A stretch of 64,000 nt of DNA from the NCBI RefSeq assembly GCF_000373385.1, contig NZ_KB891316.1, positions 1,037,799 to 1,101,798 on the forward strand. The letters run 5' to 3'. This DNA is from Thiobacillus thioparus DSM 505. Its GTDB lineage: Bacteria > Pseudomonadota > Gammaproteobacteria > Burkholderiales > Thiobacillaceae. Each line of letters opens with the position of its first letter. The stretch's first letter is position 1. The notes under the pieces were generated by a model. The model did not search any database, had not been told where the DNA came from, and saw only the letters and a list, made by a program, of their open reading frames with translations. Position numbers and translations under genes: made by a program. Below are positions 1 through 7,381 of the stretch, piece after piece.

Positions 1-207
1 TACGGTATTGCCGTCGATGGTGATATGGATATCGTCCTTGTTCACGCCCGGAATATCGGCGTGCACGGCGTAGCCTGTTTCATCCTCTTTCACATCCATG
101 CGAATCTGCAGCATGTCCCTGTCCAGCTTCACGGGGCGGAAAAAGCCGCGGAACAGGTTGTCCAGGGAATCGGTTTCGAACGGATCGTAGCGGGTCATGT
201 TAGACAT
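1..207 (-). CDS. Hsp20/alpha-crystallin small heat-shock protein, N-terminal part (runs off left edge)
   Basis: The first 69 codons of a leftward gene are present; the rest lies outside the window. The start ATG at 207 has a strong GGAGG ribosome site just upstream. The protein opens with an N-terminal arm (RYDPFETDSLDNLFRGFF) of the kind seen in bacterial Hsp20 chaperones. It then enters the alpha-crystallin domain at about residue 35, with the typical pattern VKEDETGYAVHADIPGVNK followed by DIHITIDGN. Family members are ATP-independent holdases that bind unfolding proteins in the cytoplasm as large oligomers. A sigma32-like promoter lies upstream at 249-277, which fits heat induction. The fragment is too short to separate IbpA-type from other Hsp20 subfamilies. 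Confidence 0.88.
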   Translation of the reverse strand, partial: MSNMTRYDPFETDSLDNLFRGFFRPVKLDRDMLQIRMDVKEDETGYAVHADIPGVNKDDIHITIDGNTV

Positions 208-248
208 CGTGTCCTCCTTCTGGTTGACAAACGTTGCGGATACGCATG

Positions 249-277
249 ATCTGGGGCAGCCCATCCGGTTTTTCAAG
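249..277 (-). promoter_or_regulatory. Sigma32 (heat-shock) promoter of the Hsp20 gene
   Basis: Read on the minus strand, CTTGAAA (277-271) is followed after 14 bases by CCCCAGAT (256-249). This is close to the RpoH consensus CTTGAAA-N(11-15)-CCCCATNT. It lies about 40 bases upstream of the Hsp20 start codon. Confidence 0.7.
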
Positions 278-351
278 AGGCTGGCTTGTCCCTTTGGGCA
301 GCAGCCTCTAAAGTGCCTACGCCCCCGCGATGCGGGAACAAGGATCATTTG

Positions 352-918
352 ATGAGCACACTCGACGCGCAGACCTGGTTGACCGACCATGGGGACTATC
401 TGTTCCGGGTGGCACGATGCCAGTTGCACTCCGACGAACTGGCCGAGGACGCCGTGCAGGAAACCCTGCTCGCCGCGATCGCTGCCCAGGCCCGCTACGC
501 GGGCGATGCCAGCCCGCGCACCTGGCTCACCGGCATCCTCAAGCACAAGATCGTCGACCTGATCCGGAAACAGATGCGCGAAGTCGCGCTTCCCTGCGAC
601 GAAGAGGGCGAGGAAGCCGTCGACCTCCTGTTCAGGCAGGATGGCCACTGGGCCGAACCGCTGCGGCCCTGGGGCAATCCGCAGGCCGAGGCCGAACTCA
701 GCCAGTTGCGGCGCGTGCTGGACGAATGTGCCGATCGTTTGAAGCCTGCCATGGCCCAGGTGTTCAGCCTGCGCGAGATCGCCGGCATGGAAACCGAAGA
801 AATTTGTAAGGAACTCGGCATCTCGCCGACCAACTGCTGGGTACTGCTGCATCGCGCGCGATTGTTCATGCGGCAATGCCTGGAATTGAATGGCTTTTCG
901 AAGGCAGGTGCAGCATGA
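352..918 (+). CDS. ECF-type RNA polymerase sigma factor
   Basis: A 188-residue sigma-70 family protein of extracytoplasmic-function size. Region 2 is visible as the DELAEDAVQETLLAAI and TWLTGILKHKIVDLIRK stretches. Region 4 is visible as LREIAGMETEEICKELGISPTNCWVLLHRAR, the helix-turn-helix that reads the -35 element. I chose the ATG at 352, with AAGGA upstream, because the longer reading frame from 286 adds residues unlike the family. Its stop overlaps the next gene's start as ATGA, so it is translationally coupled to a probable anti-sigma factor. The two genes sit directly before a bufferin-type copper-peptide operon, which they probably control. In Caulobacter, bufferin operons are likewise under an ECF factor (SigF). 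Confidence 0.88.
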   Translation: MSTLDAQTWLTDHGDYLFRVARCQLHSDELAEDAVQETLLAAIAAQARYAGDASPRTWLTGILKHKIVDLIRKQMREVALPCDEEGEEAVDLLFRQDGHWAEPLRPWGNPQAEAELSQLRRVLDECADRLKPAMAQVFSLREIAGMETEEICKELGISPTNCWVLLHRARLFMRQCLELNGFSKAGAA

Positions 919-1172
919 AGTGGATACCGACATGCAAGGAAACCACCGTGCTCGCCTCACGTGCGATGGACGTGGGGCTGCCGTTTGCAGACCGGATGGC
1001 CATGCATCTGCACTTGGCCATTTGCGAGAACTGCGCCCGCTTCGCCCGGCAGCTGCAGGAAATGCGCCGCCTGTTCCGCGCAGATGCGGATGCCGGCGAT
1101 GACGCAAGGGGACTCACCGACGCGGCCCGCCAGCGCATCGCAACCGAATTGCAGGACAAGCTCGGTCACTGA
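915..1172 (+). CDS. Small zinc-finger anti-sigma factor (zf-HC2-like)
   Basis: An 85-residue protein whose ATG overlaps the sigma-factor stop by 4 bases. It carries the pattern HLHLAICENC, matching the H-x3-C-x2-C zinc site of anti-sigma domains that clamp ECF sigma factors. Unlike many members it shows no obvious membrane helix, so it would be a soluble cytoplasmic sensor. The role as inhibitor of the upstream sigma factor is inferred from the coupling and the motif; the signal it senses (copper, thiol or oxidant stress) is not shown by the sequence. Confidence 0.75.
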   Translation: MKWIPTCKETTVLASRAMDVGLPFADRMAMHLHLAICENCARFARQLQEMRRLFRADADAGDDARGLTDAARQRIATELQDKLGH

Positions 1173-1241
1173 GCGTGTTGCAAGAAGCCGGAATCCTCCG
1201 GTGTTGTCGTAACTTTTTTAAATAGTGTTAGGAGAAAAATC

Positions 1242-1553
1242 GTGTCGAAAAAATCCCTGTTCGTCGCTGCGGCGGGTTCCGCGTTCGTTGCCAGCATGGC
1301 GGCCGCCCCCCTTGCTTCCGCCGCAAGCAACCCCTTCACCCTGTCCGCGCTCTCGAGCGGCTACCTGGTGGCCGACAACCAGGCCGCCAAGCCTGCAGAC
1401 GGCAAATGCGGCGCCACCAAGAAAAAAGCCGAAGAAGTCGAGATGCAGGCCACCGACAAGAAGATGCCGGAAGGCAAGTGCGGCGAGGGCAAGTGCGGCG
1501 CCCCCAAGAAAGCCCCCAAGGCTGACGGGATGAACAAAGGCGACATGAAGTAA
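1242..1553 (+). CDS. Bufferin/HvfA-type RiPP precursor peptide with EGKCG motifs
   Basis: A 103-residue precursor starting at GTG with a good AGGAGA site. Residues 1-28 form a Sec-type signal peptide ending in ASA. The mature part is Lys/Ala rich with three cysteines only, each in a GKCG context: Cys56 (DGKCG), Cys80 and Cys85 (tandem EGKCGEGKCG). In HvfA/bufferin families, EGKCG cysteines are modified by an MNIO enzyme to copper-binding heterocycles or thioamides, and the peptide buffers copper in the periplasm. The maturase gene starts 2 bases after this stop. That the product binds copper is inferred from the family and from the surrounding copper genes. Three cysteines would allow up to three modified sites. 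Confidence 0.88.
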   Translation: MSKKSLFVAAAGSAFVASMAAAPLASAASNPFTLSALSSGYLVADNQAAKPADGKCGATKKKAEEVEMQATDKKMPEGKCGEGKCGAPKKAPKADGMNKGDMK

Positions 1554-1555
1554 CC

Positions 1556-2407
1556 GTGAAGCCCCTGCGCCTGTCCGGTGCGGGGCTGGGCTTTCGGCGC
1601 GAACTCATCCCTTCGCTGAAAGCCCGCGTCCCTGACGCCATCGACTTTTTCGAGCTTGCTCCGGAGAACTGGATCGACATGGGCGGCGCGCGCGGCCGCG
1701 ACCTGCGCGCCTTTACCGAGCGCTACCCGTTCGTCTGCCACGGCCTGTCGCTGTCGCTCGGCGGACCGTCCCCGCTCGACGACATGCTGCTGCACAAAAC
1801 CCGGCAGTTCATGGACACGCATCAAATCGTGCTGTTTACCGAGCATCTATCGTATTGCTCGGACGACGGCCATCTGTACGACCTGCTGCCGATCCCTTTC
1901 ACGGAGGAGGCTGTCCGCTACATCGCGGCACGTATCCGGCGCACACAGGACATCCTGGAACGCCGCATCGCCATCGAAAATGCGTCGTTCTACGCGGCCG
2001 CACCGGTCGCCGACATGGACGAAGCGGGCTTTATTCGCGCCGTGCTGCAGGAAGCCGACTGCGACCTGCATCTCGACGTCAACAATGTCTATGTCAACAG
2101 CGTGAACCATCGCTACGACCCGCTCGGCTTCATCCGCGCCATGCCGACCGAACGCATCGTGTATCTGCACATGGCGGGGCATCACAACGAAGCGCAGGAT
2201 CTGCTCATCGACACCCACGGCGCCGACGTGATCGACCCGGTATGGTCGCTGCTCGACGAAACCTACCGCGTCCACGGCGTCGCCCCCACGCTGCTGGAAC
2301 GCGACTTCAACATTCCACCGCTGGCCGAGCTGGTACGCGAGGTCGAACATATCGCGCACATTCAGGCCGCCCACCGTCCACATGCCTCCGTCGCCCGCAC
2401 GTCCTGA
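1556..2407 (+). CDS. MNIO-family (DUF692) multinuclear iron oxidase, bufferin maturase BufB/HvfB-like
   Basis: A 283-residue TIM-barrel protein of the DUF692/MNIO family, starting at GTG. Likely metal ligands are visible in order: His in CHGLSLSLGG, Glu in FTEHLSY, Asn in AIENASF, Asp in LDVNNVYVNS, His in HMAGHH, Asp/His in DTHGADV and Glu in LLERDF. Family members use two or three irons and O2 to rearrange cysteine side chains of a partner peptide into oxazolone-thioamide or thiooxazole groups. Its position right after the EGKCG peptide and overlapping a DUF2063 gene is the standard bufABC/hvfABC order. The exact chemistry on this substrate cannot be read from the sequence. Confidence 0.92.
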   Translation: MKPLRLSGAGLGFRRELIPSLKARVPDAIDFFELAPENWIDMGGARGRDLRAFTERYPFVCHGLSLSLGGPSPLDDMLLHKTRQFMDTHQIVLFTEHLSYCSDDGHLYDLLPIPFTEEAVRYIAARIRRTQDILERRIAIENASFYAAAPVADMDEAGFIRAVLQEADCDLHLDVNNVYVNSVNHRYDPLGFIRAMPTERIVYLHMAGHHNEAQDLLIDTHGADVIDPVWSLLDETYRVHGVAPTLLERDFNIPPLAELVREVEHIAHIQAAHRPHASVARTS

Positions 2408-3158
2408 ATTCCAGCGCTACCAGTTCGCCTTCGCGGCGCATATCCGCGACCCCAAGGCGAACCCGCGTCCGCAGGGCGTGGACGCGCGGCGCATGAAAAT
2501 CTACAGCACGCTGCTCTATGACAATATCGAGGGATTCCTGCTCGCGTGCTTTCCGGTATTGCGGCAGGTGCTCGGCACGCGCAGGTGGACACGGCTGGTG
2601 CGCGCGTTCTTCAGCACGCATCGCTGCCGCACGCCCTACTTCCGGCAGATCCCCGACGAGTTCATCCAGTTCCTGCAGAACGAATGGGATGCGCCGGAAA
2701 CCTACCCGCCCTGGACGCTCGCGCTGGCACACTACGAATGGATCGAGCTGGCACTGTCCGTGTCGGACCGCGTCGCCGATCGCGACATCGACAACGCGGG
2801 CGACCTGGTCGATGGCTTTCCCATCCTGAACCCGGTACTGGCCAATCTGCATTACGACTGGCCGGTCCATCGAATCGGCCCGCGCCGCAAGATACGGCCA
2901 GCGGACACCTGCCTGCTGGTATTCCGCGATGCGGCCGATCAAGTGCTGTTCAGCGAGATCAACGCCTTCACCGCACGCCTGCTGACCTTGCTGGAATCCG
3001 GCACGCTGAGCGGCCGCGCTGCCTTGCAACACATCGCCGCCGAAAGCCGTCATCCCGACCCCGCGCTGATCCTGCAGGCCGGCGGCGCGCTGCTGGAGGA
3101 TATGCGGGTACGCGGCGCGATACTCGGCACGGCGGTTTCACCCGCTCACACCCGCTGA
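2382..3158 (+). CDS. DUF2063 family RiPP maturation partner (BufC/HvfC-like)
   Basis: A 258-residue protein whose N-terminal half matches the DUF2063 pattern: FQRYQFAFAAHIRDP, then a helix with YDNIEGFLLACFPVLRQVLG. In bufferin and HvfA systems this protein presents the precursor's leader to the MNIO enzyme. Its ATG at 2382 lies inside the end of the maturase gene (26-base overlap), so the two are translationally coupled. No later start is better supported. Its C-terminal part looks like a winged-helix recognition domain in this family, but I can only infer that here. Confidence 0.86.
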   Translation: MPPSPARPEFQRYQFAFAAHIRDPKANPRPQGVDARRMKIYSTLLYDNIEGFLLACFPVLRQVLGTRRWTRLVRAFFSTHRCRTPYFRQIPDEFIQFLQNEWDAPETYPPWTLALAHYEWIELALSVSDRVADRDIDNAGDLVDGFPILNPVLANLHYDWPVHRIGPRRKIRPADTCLLVFRDAADQVLFSEINAFTARLLTLLESGTLSGRAALQHIAAESRHPDPALILQAGGALLEDMRVRGAILGTAVSPAHTR

Positions 3159-3184
3159 AGAACGGGTGCGATCGACGGAACTGC

Positions 3185-3640
3185 TCAGTGAGCGTGCTGC
3201 ATCGGCATGGCGCCGCCCATGGCACGCGCTTCGGCCTTCACCTCGACGATCTGCTGTTTGCCGCCTGATTCGATCACCAGCGTGAGCGGGATAACGTCGC
3301 CCACCGCGATCGGTTTTTTCAGATTCATCAGCATGATGTGGAAACCGCCCGGCTCCAGCGAGACGGTCTTGCCCTTCGGCAGATCGACTGTCTTCACTTC
3401 GCGCATCCGCATCACGTCGCCGTCCATTTTCATTTCGTGCACTTCCACCCGCGGCACGATGCTACTGGAAACGCCGACCAGGCGCGCATCGGCATCCGAC
3501 TGGATCTGCATGTAGGCGCCGCCGACGGGCTGGCCCGGCATGGTGGCGCGTACCCATGCGTCGGTCACGCTGATATTGGCGGCCCAGGCCGTCTGCGCTA
3601 CCAGGCTGAAGACTGCTGCCATCATCCATCCATGTTTCAT
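3185..3640 (-). CDS. PCu(A)C-family periplasmic copper chaperone
   Basis: A 151-residue exported protein with a signal peptide ending at AWA (about residue 20). It shows the copper-ligand pattern of the family: HEMKM, a Met nine residues later, then FHIML about 21 residues on (H-M-x(n)-M-x21-H-x-M). A His/Met-rich tail (PMQHAH) adds possible ligands. PCu(A)C proteins carry Cu(I) in the periplasm, often to the CuA site of cytochrome oxidase. The gene is convergent with the bufferin operon and is followed 17 bases upstream by an outer-membrane barrel gene, so it is probably transcribed with that gene. Confidence 0.9.
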   Translation of the reverse strand: MKHGWMMAAVFSLVAQTAWAANISVTDAWVRATMPGQPVGGAYMQIQSDADARLVGVSSSIVPRVEVHEMKMDGDVMRMREVKTVDLPKGKTVSLEPGGFHIMLMNLKKPIAVGDVIPLTLVIESGGKQQIVEVKAEARAMGGAMPMQHAH

Positions 3641-3657
3641 TCCGGTTTCCTCTTCTC

Positions 3658-4605
3658 TCAGAAATGCATCGTCAAACCCAGGGTCGCCGCCCAGTCCGCC
3701 GTCAGTTGCGTGCCGTTCACATTCTGATACAGCGGCAGCTGGACCAGTCCGTAGACCTGGGCATTATGGCCGACCGGAACCGCCAGGCCCGGAGAAAAAT
3801 ACGCATACTTTCCACCGCTGTCGGCCGGTTCGGCATTGCGGCCGGAATCGTGTCCCCGCCAGAGCAGATTGATTTGCGCGAGCGCGTGCACTGCCCCGAG
3901 CGGATAGGTCACCCCCGCGTCGAGGCTGACATGGTCACCCGGCTGGTAATCCTGCCGCTCGCTGACCGCGTGCTGCCAGTTCATCTGCGTGTGCCAACCC
4001 GTTTGCGCAAGATGGCCGGAGACGAATCCGCCCGCGATCACGTCGGTGGAACCCGACCCCGGCTGCAATGATCGTTCCGCCAGTTCGCCGTCGGCATTGC
4101 GCACCTTGGTCGAGCCGGTCGGCAGCTTGACGCCGCCGACCAGACCATAGGCCTGGCCGTGCACAGACTGTGCATCATCCAGCCGCAGATGCGCCAGCAT
4201 GCGCACGTCGCCGAGCCGGGTGAAGTTCCAGCTTTCCGGTTCGGGGCCACCGACGCCGTTGAAGACGTGGGAATGGTCGCGCGACACCAATGGGGCCTGC
4301 AACGTCACGCCCAGGGAAGAACTGAAGGCATGGCTCACGCTGGTGACCATGTTCCGGTTGAGCGTCTTGATCTCGTCGTGCTCGCCTGTCATGCCTGTGG
4401 CCGTCGTTTTGTCCGTACCGGAACGCAACTGGTTCTGATGGATCATTTCCATGCGCAGATCCAGGCGCGTGGCGTTGTCCTGCCAGGGCGTTTGGGTATC
4501 CCAGTCGGTGTTGATCGTGCAGAACGCCGAACCGCAACTGGCGGCTGCGGCCATCGGGAGAAGCAACAGCGGTAGCGCAAGGCCGGCCTGCCAGGTGGAG
4601 TTCAT
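3658..4605 (-). CDS. Outer-membrane beta-barrel protein of unknown substrate, CGSAFC motif
   Basis: A 315-residue exported protein with a signal peptide of about 22 residues and a C-terminal TMHF ending, the aromatic terminus expected for outer-membrane barrels. Just after the signal peptide comes a paired-cysteine motif CGSAFCTINTDW, which could form a disulfide or bind a metal. The rest alternates in short amphipathic strands (for example VTLQAPLVSRD, MLAHLRLDD, QAYGLVGGVKLPTG). It lies in one leftward unit with the PCu(A)C chaperone and is divergent from a copper TonB receptor, so a role in copper handling is likely but unproven. I do not recognise a named family. Confidence 0.7.
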   Translation of the reverse strand: MNSTWQAGLALPLLLLPMAAAASCGSAFCTINTDWDTQTPWQDNATRLDLRMEMIHQNQLRSGTDKTTATGMTGEHDEIKTLNRNMVTSVSHAFSSSLGVTLQAPLVSRDHSHVFNGVGGPEPESWNFTRLGDVRMLAHLRLDDAQSVHGQAYGLVGGVKLPTGSTKVRNADGELAERSLQPGSGSTDVIAGGFVSGHLAQTGWHTQMNWQHAVSERQDYQPGDHVSLDAGVTYPLGAVHALAQINLLWRGHDSGRNAEPADSGGKYAYFSPGLAVPVGHNAQVYGLVQLPLYQNVNGTQLTADWAATLGLTMHF

Positions 4606-4665
4606 TCGTCATGCCATGCAAGGGTTCCAGTCTGTGCACGATAACAAATTGTCCACCCCTGGCAG

Positions 4666-4682
4666 TGCGACATATCGTCGCA
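4666..4682. promoter_or_regulatory. Inverted repeat between divergent copper genes (candidate operator)
   Basis: TGCGAC-ATATC-GTCGCA is a perfect 6-bp inverted repeat with a 5-base spacer in the 293-base region between the outer-membrane barrel gene and the copper receptor gene. It could be an operator for either promoter. No known regulator site is recognised. Confidence 0.35.
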
Positions 4683-4898
4683 TGCTGTGCGCATCCGTCC
4701 ATCCACATTTCCTTGGCATGTCACGAACCGCCCAGGCCAGACGCCGTGCGACATGCGCGAAAGAGTGCACAACGGGTTGGCGCCCGAAACGGCAAGCAAT
4801 CGGGGCGCCAACCGCATGGGTTGCGGCGATTTGCCACATTCTCGGCGGCACGCAGCTTTTTTAGACTCGGACAAAATTTCAACAACACCGAGAAGAAC

Positions 4899-7127
4899 AT
4901 GCTGTTTCCCAGAAAACCCCTCCCCTTCGCCCTCTCCCTTGCCATGTCGGCGATCGGGAACCCTGCGGCCGCCCAGAACGACGCCTCGCCCGTCCTCCCG
5001 GAGACGCCGCTCATGACCGTCGTTGTCGTGGGCGCACCGGATTCCACCGATGCCGATCTCAACAGCGTGACGCTGGATGCGGCAAGCCTGCAACCCATGC
5101 ATGCTGCCACCAGCGACACGGCCAGCCTGCTGCGGGACGTTCCGGGCCTCAATCTCCAGGGCGCCGGCGGGGTGTCGAGCCTGCCGTCGATCCGCGGCCT
5201 GGGCGACGACCGCCTGCGCATCAAGGTCGATGGCATGGACCTGATCGCGTCCTGCCCCAACCACATGAACCCAGCCCTGTCCTACATCGATCCCACCCGG
5301 GTCGATGCCGTCAAGGTATTCGCCGGCATCACGCCTGTCAGCGTCGGTGGCGACAGCATCGGCGGCACCCTCATCGTGGAGTCGGCCAAACCGCAATTCG
5401 CCCGCGCCGGCGAAGGCCTCCTGACCCGCGGCTCGGTCGGCACCTTCTACCGCAGCAACGGCAACGCCATGGGCGCCAACGCCGCCGCCACGGTGGCAAG
5501 CGAAAACCTCAGCGTGACCTATACCGGCTCGACCGCGCAATCGGGCAACTACAAGGCGGGCGACAACTTCAAGACGAACACGCTCACGGGACAACCCGGA
5601 CATACGCTGCCGCTCGACGAAGTCGGCTCGTCCGCCTACCGGTCGATCAACCAAGCGCTCGCTATCGCGCTGCGCAACGCGAATCACCTGTTCGATCTGA
5701 AGCTGGGCCGCCAGCACATCCCGTACGAGAATTTCCCGAACCAGCGCATGGACATGACCGACAACACGAGCGATCAGGTCAATCTGGGCTACACCGGGCA
5801 ATACCAGTGGGGCGTTCTGAAGGCGCGCATCTACCACGAGAAGACCCGGCACGAAATGAACTTCGGCGACGACAAGCAGTTCGTGTACGGCACCGCACCG
5901 GGCATGCCGATGAACTCCGAAGGGAAAACCACCGGCGTGTCGGTCAACGCGGATATCCGGCTTTCCGAACGCGACACCGTGCGGGTCGGCAGCGAATATC
6001 AAGCCTATCGCCTGGACGACTGGTGGCCACCATCCGGCACCGGCATGATGTCTCCTGGAACCTTCTGGAACATCAACGACGGCAGGCGAGGCCGCTACGC
6101 CCTGTTCGGCGAATGGGAGGCGCGCCTCACGCCGCAATGGACCAGCCTGCTGGGGCTGCGCCACGAGACGGTCAGGACGGATGCGAGCGATGCGGCGGGC
6201 TACTGCACCAGCGGCATGTGCATGGGCAACCAGCTTGCCGATAGCGCCAGCTTCAACAACCAGGCTCACAACAAGACCGATCACAACTGGGACCTGACCG
6301 CGCTGGCGCGTTATACCCCGGATGCCACGCAGACCTACGAGGCGGGCTTTGCGCAAAAGACCCGTTCGCCCAATCTGTACGAACGCTACACCTGGTCCAC
6401 CTGGCCCATGGCGGCGATCATGAACAATTTCGTCGGCGACGGAAACGGCTATGTCGGCGATATCAATCTCAAGCCGGAGGTGGCGCATACCCTGAGTCTT
6501 GCTGCCGACTGGCACGACGCCCGGCAAAAGGTATGGGGCGTGCGCATCGCGCCGTACTACACGCATGTCCGGGACTACGTCGACGCACGGTGCAACGGCG
6601 CCAGCTGCCCCGACGGACAATTCAACGTGCTCAGGTACGTCAACCAGTCGGCCCGGTTGGTTGGCGTCGACCTCTCGGGCCACCTCCTCGCCGCCAGTAC
6701 GCCGGCGTATGGTGATTTCACGGTGAGTGGCATCGTGAATGTCACCCGCGGTGAAAACCGGGATACGGGCGACAACCTGTACAACATCATGCCGCTGAAC
6801 GCGAAGCTGGCCCTGACGCAAAAACGGGGACGCCTAACCAACACGGTCGAAGCGCAGTTTGTCGCGGCCAAACACACCGTCTCGGATATCCGGAACGAAG
6901 TGGAAACCAGCGGTTACAGCCTGTTCAATCTGCGCAGCAGCTACGCATGGAAGCAGGTCCGCCTCGACGTGGGCATCGACAACCTATTCGACAGAGGCTA
7001 CGCGTTGCCCTTGGGCGGTGCCTATGTCGGGCAGGGCATGACGATGTCCATCAATGGCATCCCCTGGGGCATCGCCGTGCCCGGACCGGGCCGCTCGATC
7101 TATGCCGGCGTGAACTACCAGTTCTAG
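4899..7127 (+). CDS. oprC: TonB-dependent copper receptor, OprC/NosA family
   Basis: A 742-residue outer-membrane receptor. The ATG at 4899 has a purine-rich AGAAG site and begins a signal peptide ending at AAAQ. A plug domain follows (LLRDVPGLNLQGAGG, SIRGLGDDRLRIKVDGMDL) and then the barrel. Right after the plug core is CPNHMNP, the Cys/His/Met cluster (CxxxM and HxM) known to bind copper in OprC. The C-terminus ends in YQF. OprC/NosA proteins import copper, for example for nitrous oxide reductase. The gene is monocistronic, divergent from the barrel/PCu(A)C unit and closed by a terminator at 7163. Together with the bufferin genes it suggests the strain both imports and buffers copper. Confidence 0.92.
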   Translation: MLFPRKPLPFALSLAMSAIGNPAAAQNDASPVLPETPLMTVVVVGAPDSTDADLNSVTLDAASLQPMHAATSDTASLLRDVPGLNLQGAGGVSSLPSIRGLGDDRLRIKVDGMDLIASCPNHMNPALSYIDPTRVDAVKVFAGITPVSVGGDSIGGTLIVESAKPQFARAGEGLLTRGSVGTFYRSNGNAMGANAAATVASENLSVTYTGSTAQSGNYKAGDNFKTNTLTGQPGHTLPLDEVGSSAYRSINQALAIALRNANHLFDLKLGRQHIPYENFPNQRMDMTDNTSDQVNLGYTGQYQWGVLKARIYHEKTRHEMNFGDDKQFVYGTAPGMPMNSEGKTTGVSVNADIRLSERDTVRVGSEYQAYRLDDWWPPSGTGMMSPGTFWNINDGRRGRYALFGEWEARLTPQWTSLLGLRHETVRTDASDAAGYCTSGMCMGNQLADSASFNNQAHNKTDHNWDLTALARYTPDATQTYEAGFAQKTRSPNLYERYTWSTWPMAAIMNNFVGDGNGYVGDINLKPEVAHTLSLAADWHDARQKVWGVRIAPYYTHVRDYVDARCNGASCPDGQFNVLRYVNQSARLVGVDLSGHLLAASTPAYGDFTVSGIVNVTRGENRDTGDNLYNIMPLNAKLALTQKRGRLTNTVEAQFVAAKHTVSDIRNEVETSGYSLFNLRSSYAWKQVRLDVGIDNLFDRGYALPLGGAYVGQGMTMSINGIPWGIAVPGPGRSIYAGVNYQF

Positions 7128-7162
7128 GAACATCGCAGCGGGCTTTATCCCCGCCGCGAATC

Positions 7163-7193
7163 CGAGCCCCGCGCACTGTGTGCGCGGGGCTCG
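7163..7193 (+). terminator. Intrinsic terminator after the copper receptor
   Basis: A 13-bp GC-rich perfect stem (CGAGCCCCGCGCA / TGCGCGGGGCTCG) with a 5-base loop, followed by TTTCATTT, lies 36 bases after the receptor stop codon. Confidence 0.75.
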
Positions 7194-7234
7194 TTTCATT
7201 TCAACGCAGCCTATTCGACGGCCGGCGGCACGGC

Positions 7235-7260
7235 AAAAAAATCCCGCCGGAGAGGCGGGA
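7235..7260 (-). terminator. Terminator-shaped hairpin facing left, with no gene upstream of it
   Basis: On the minus strand TCCCGCC-loop-GGCGGGA is followed by seven Ts (plus-strand A run 7235-7241). The shape is that of an intrinsic terminator for leftward transcription. The nearest leftward gene (uppP) ends about 1.9 kb away, beyond regB and regA, so what it would terminate is unclear. Confidence 0.5.
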
Positions 7261-7381
7261 CAGGTTTGGAGCAGAGCGCGGGTAAAACGCCTGCACACTT
7301 TAAAGACGGCGCGCGGTGCGCACAATTGGACAAATTGCCGCAGCCCGCGGCACCCGGCGACACGGGTATTACAATGCCGCC

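Noticed and set aside
4602..6821. A 739-residue open frame antisense to the copper receptor gene
   Set aside because: It is a GC-driven shadow frame opposite a clear TonB receptor and has no recognisable domain.
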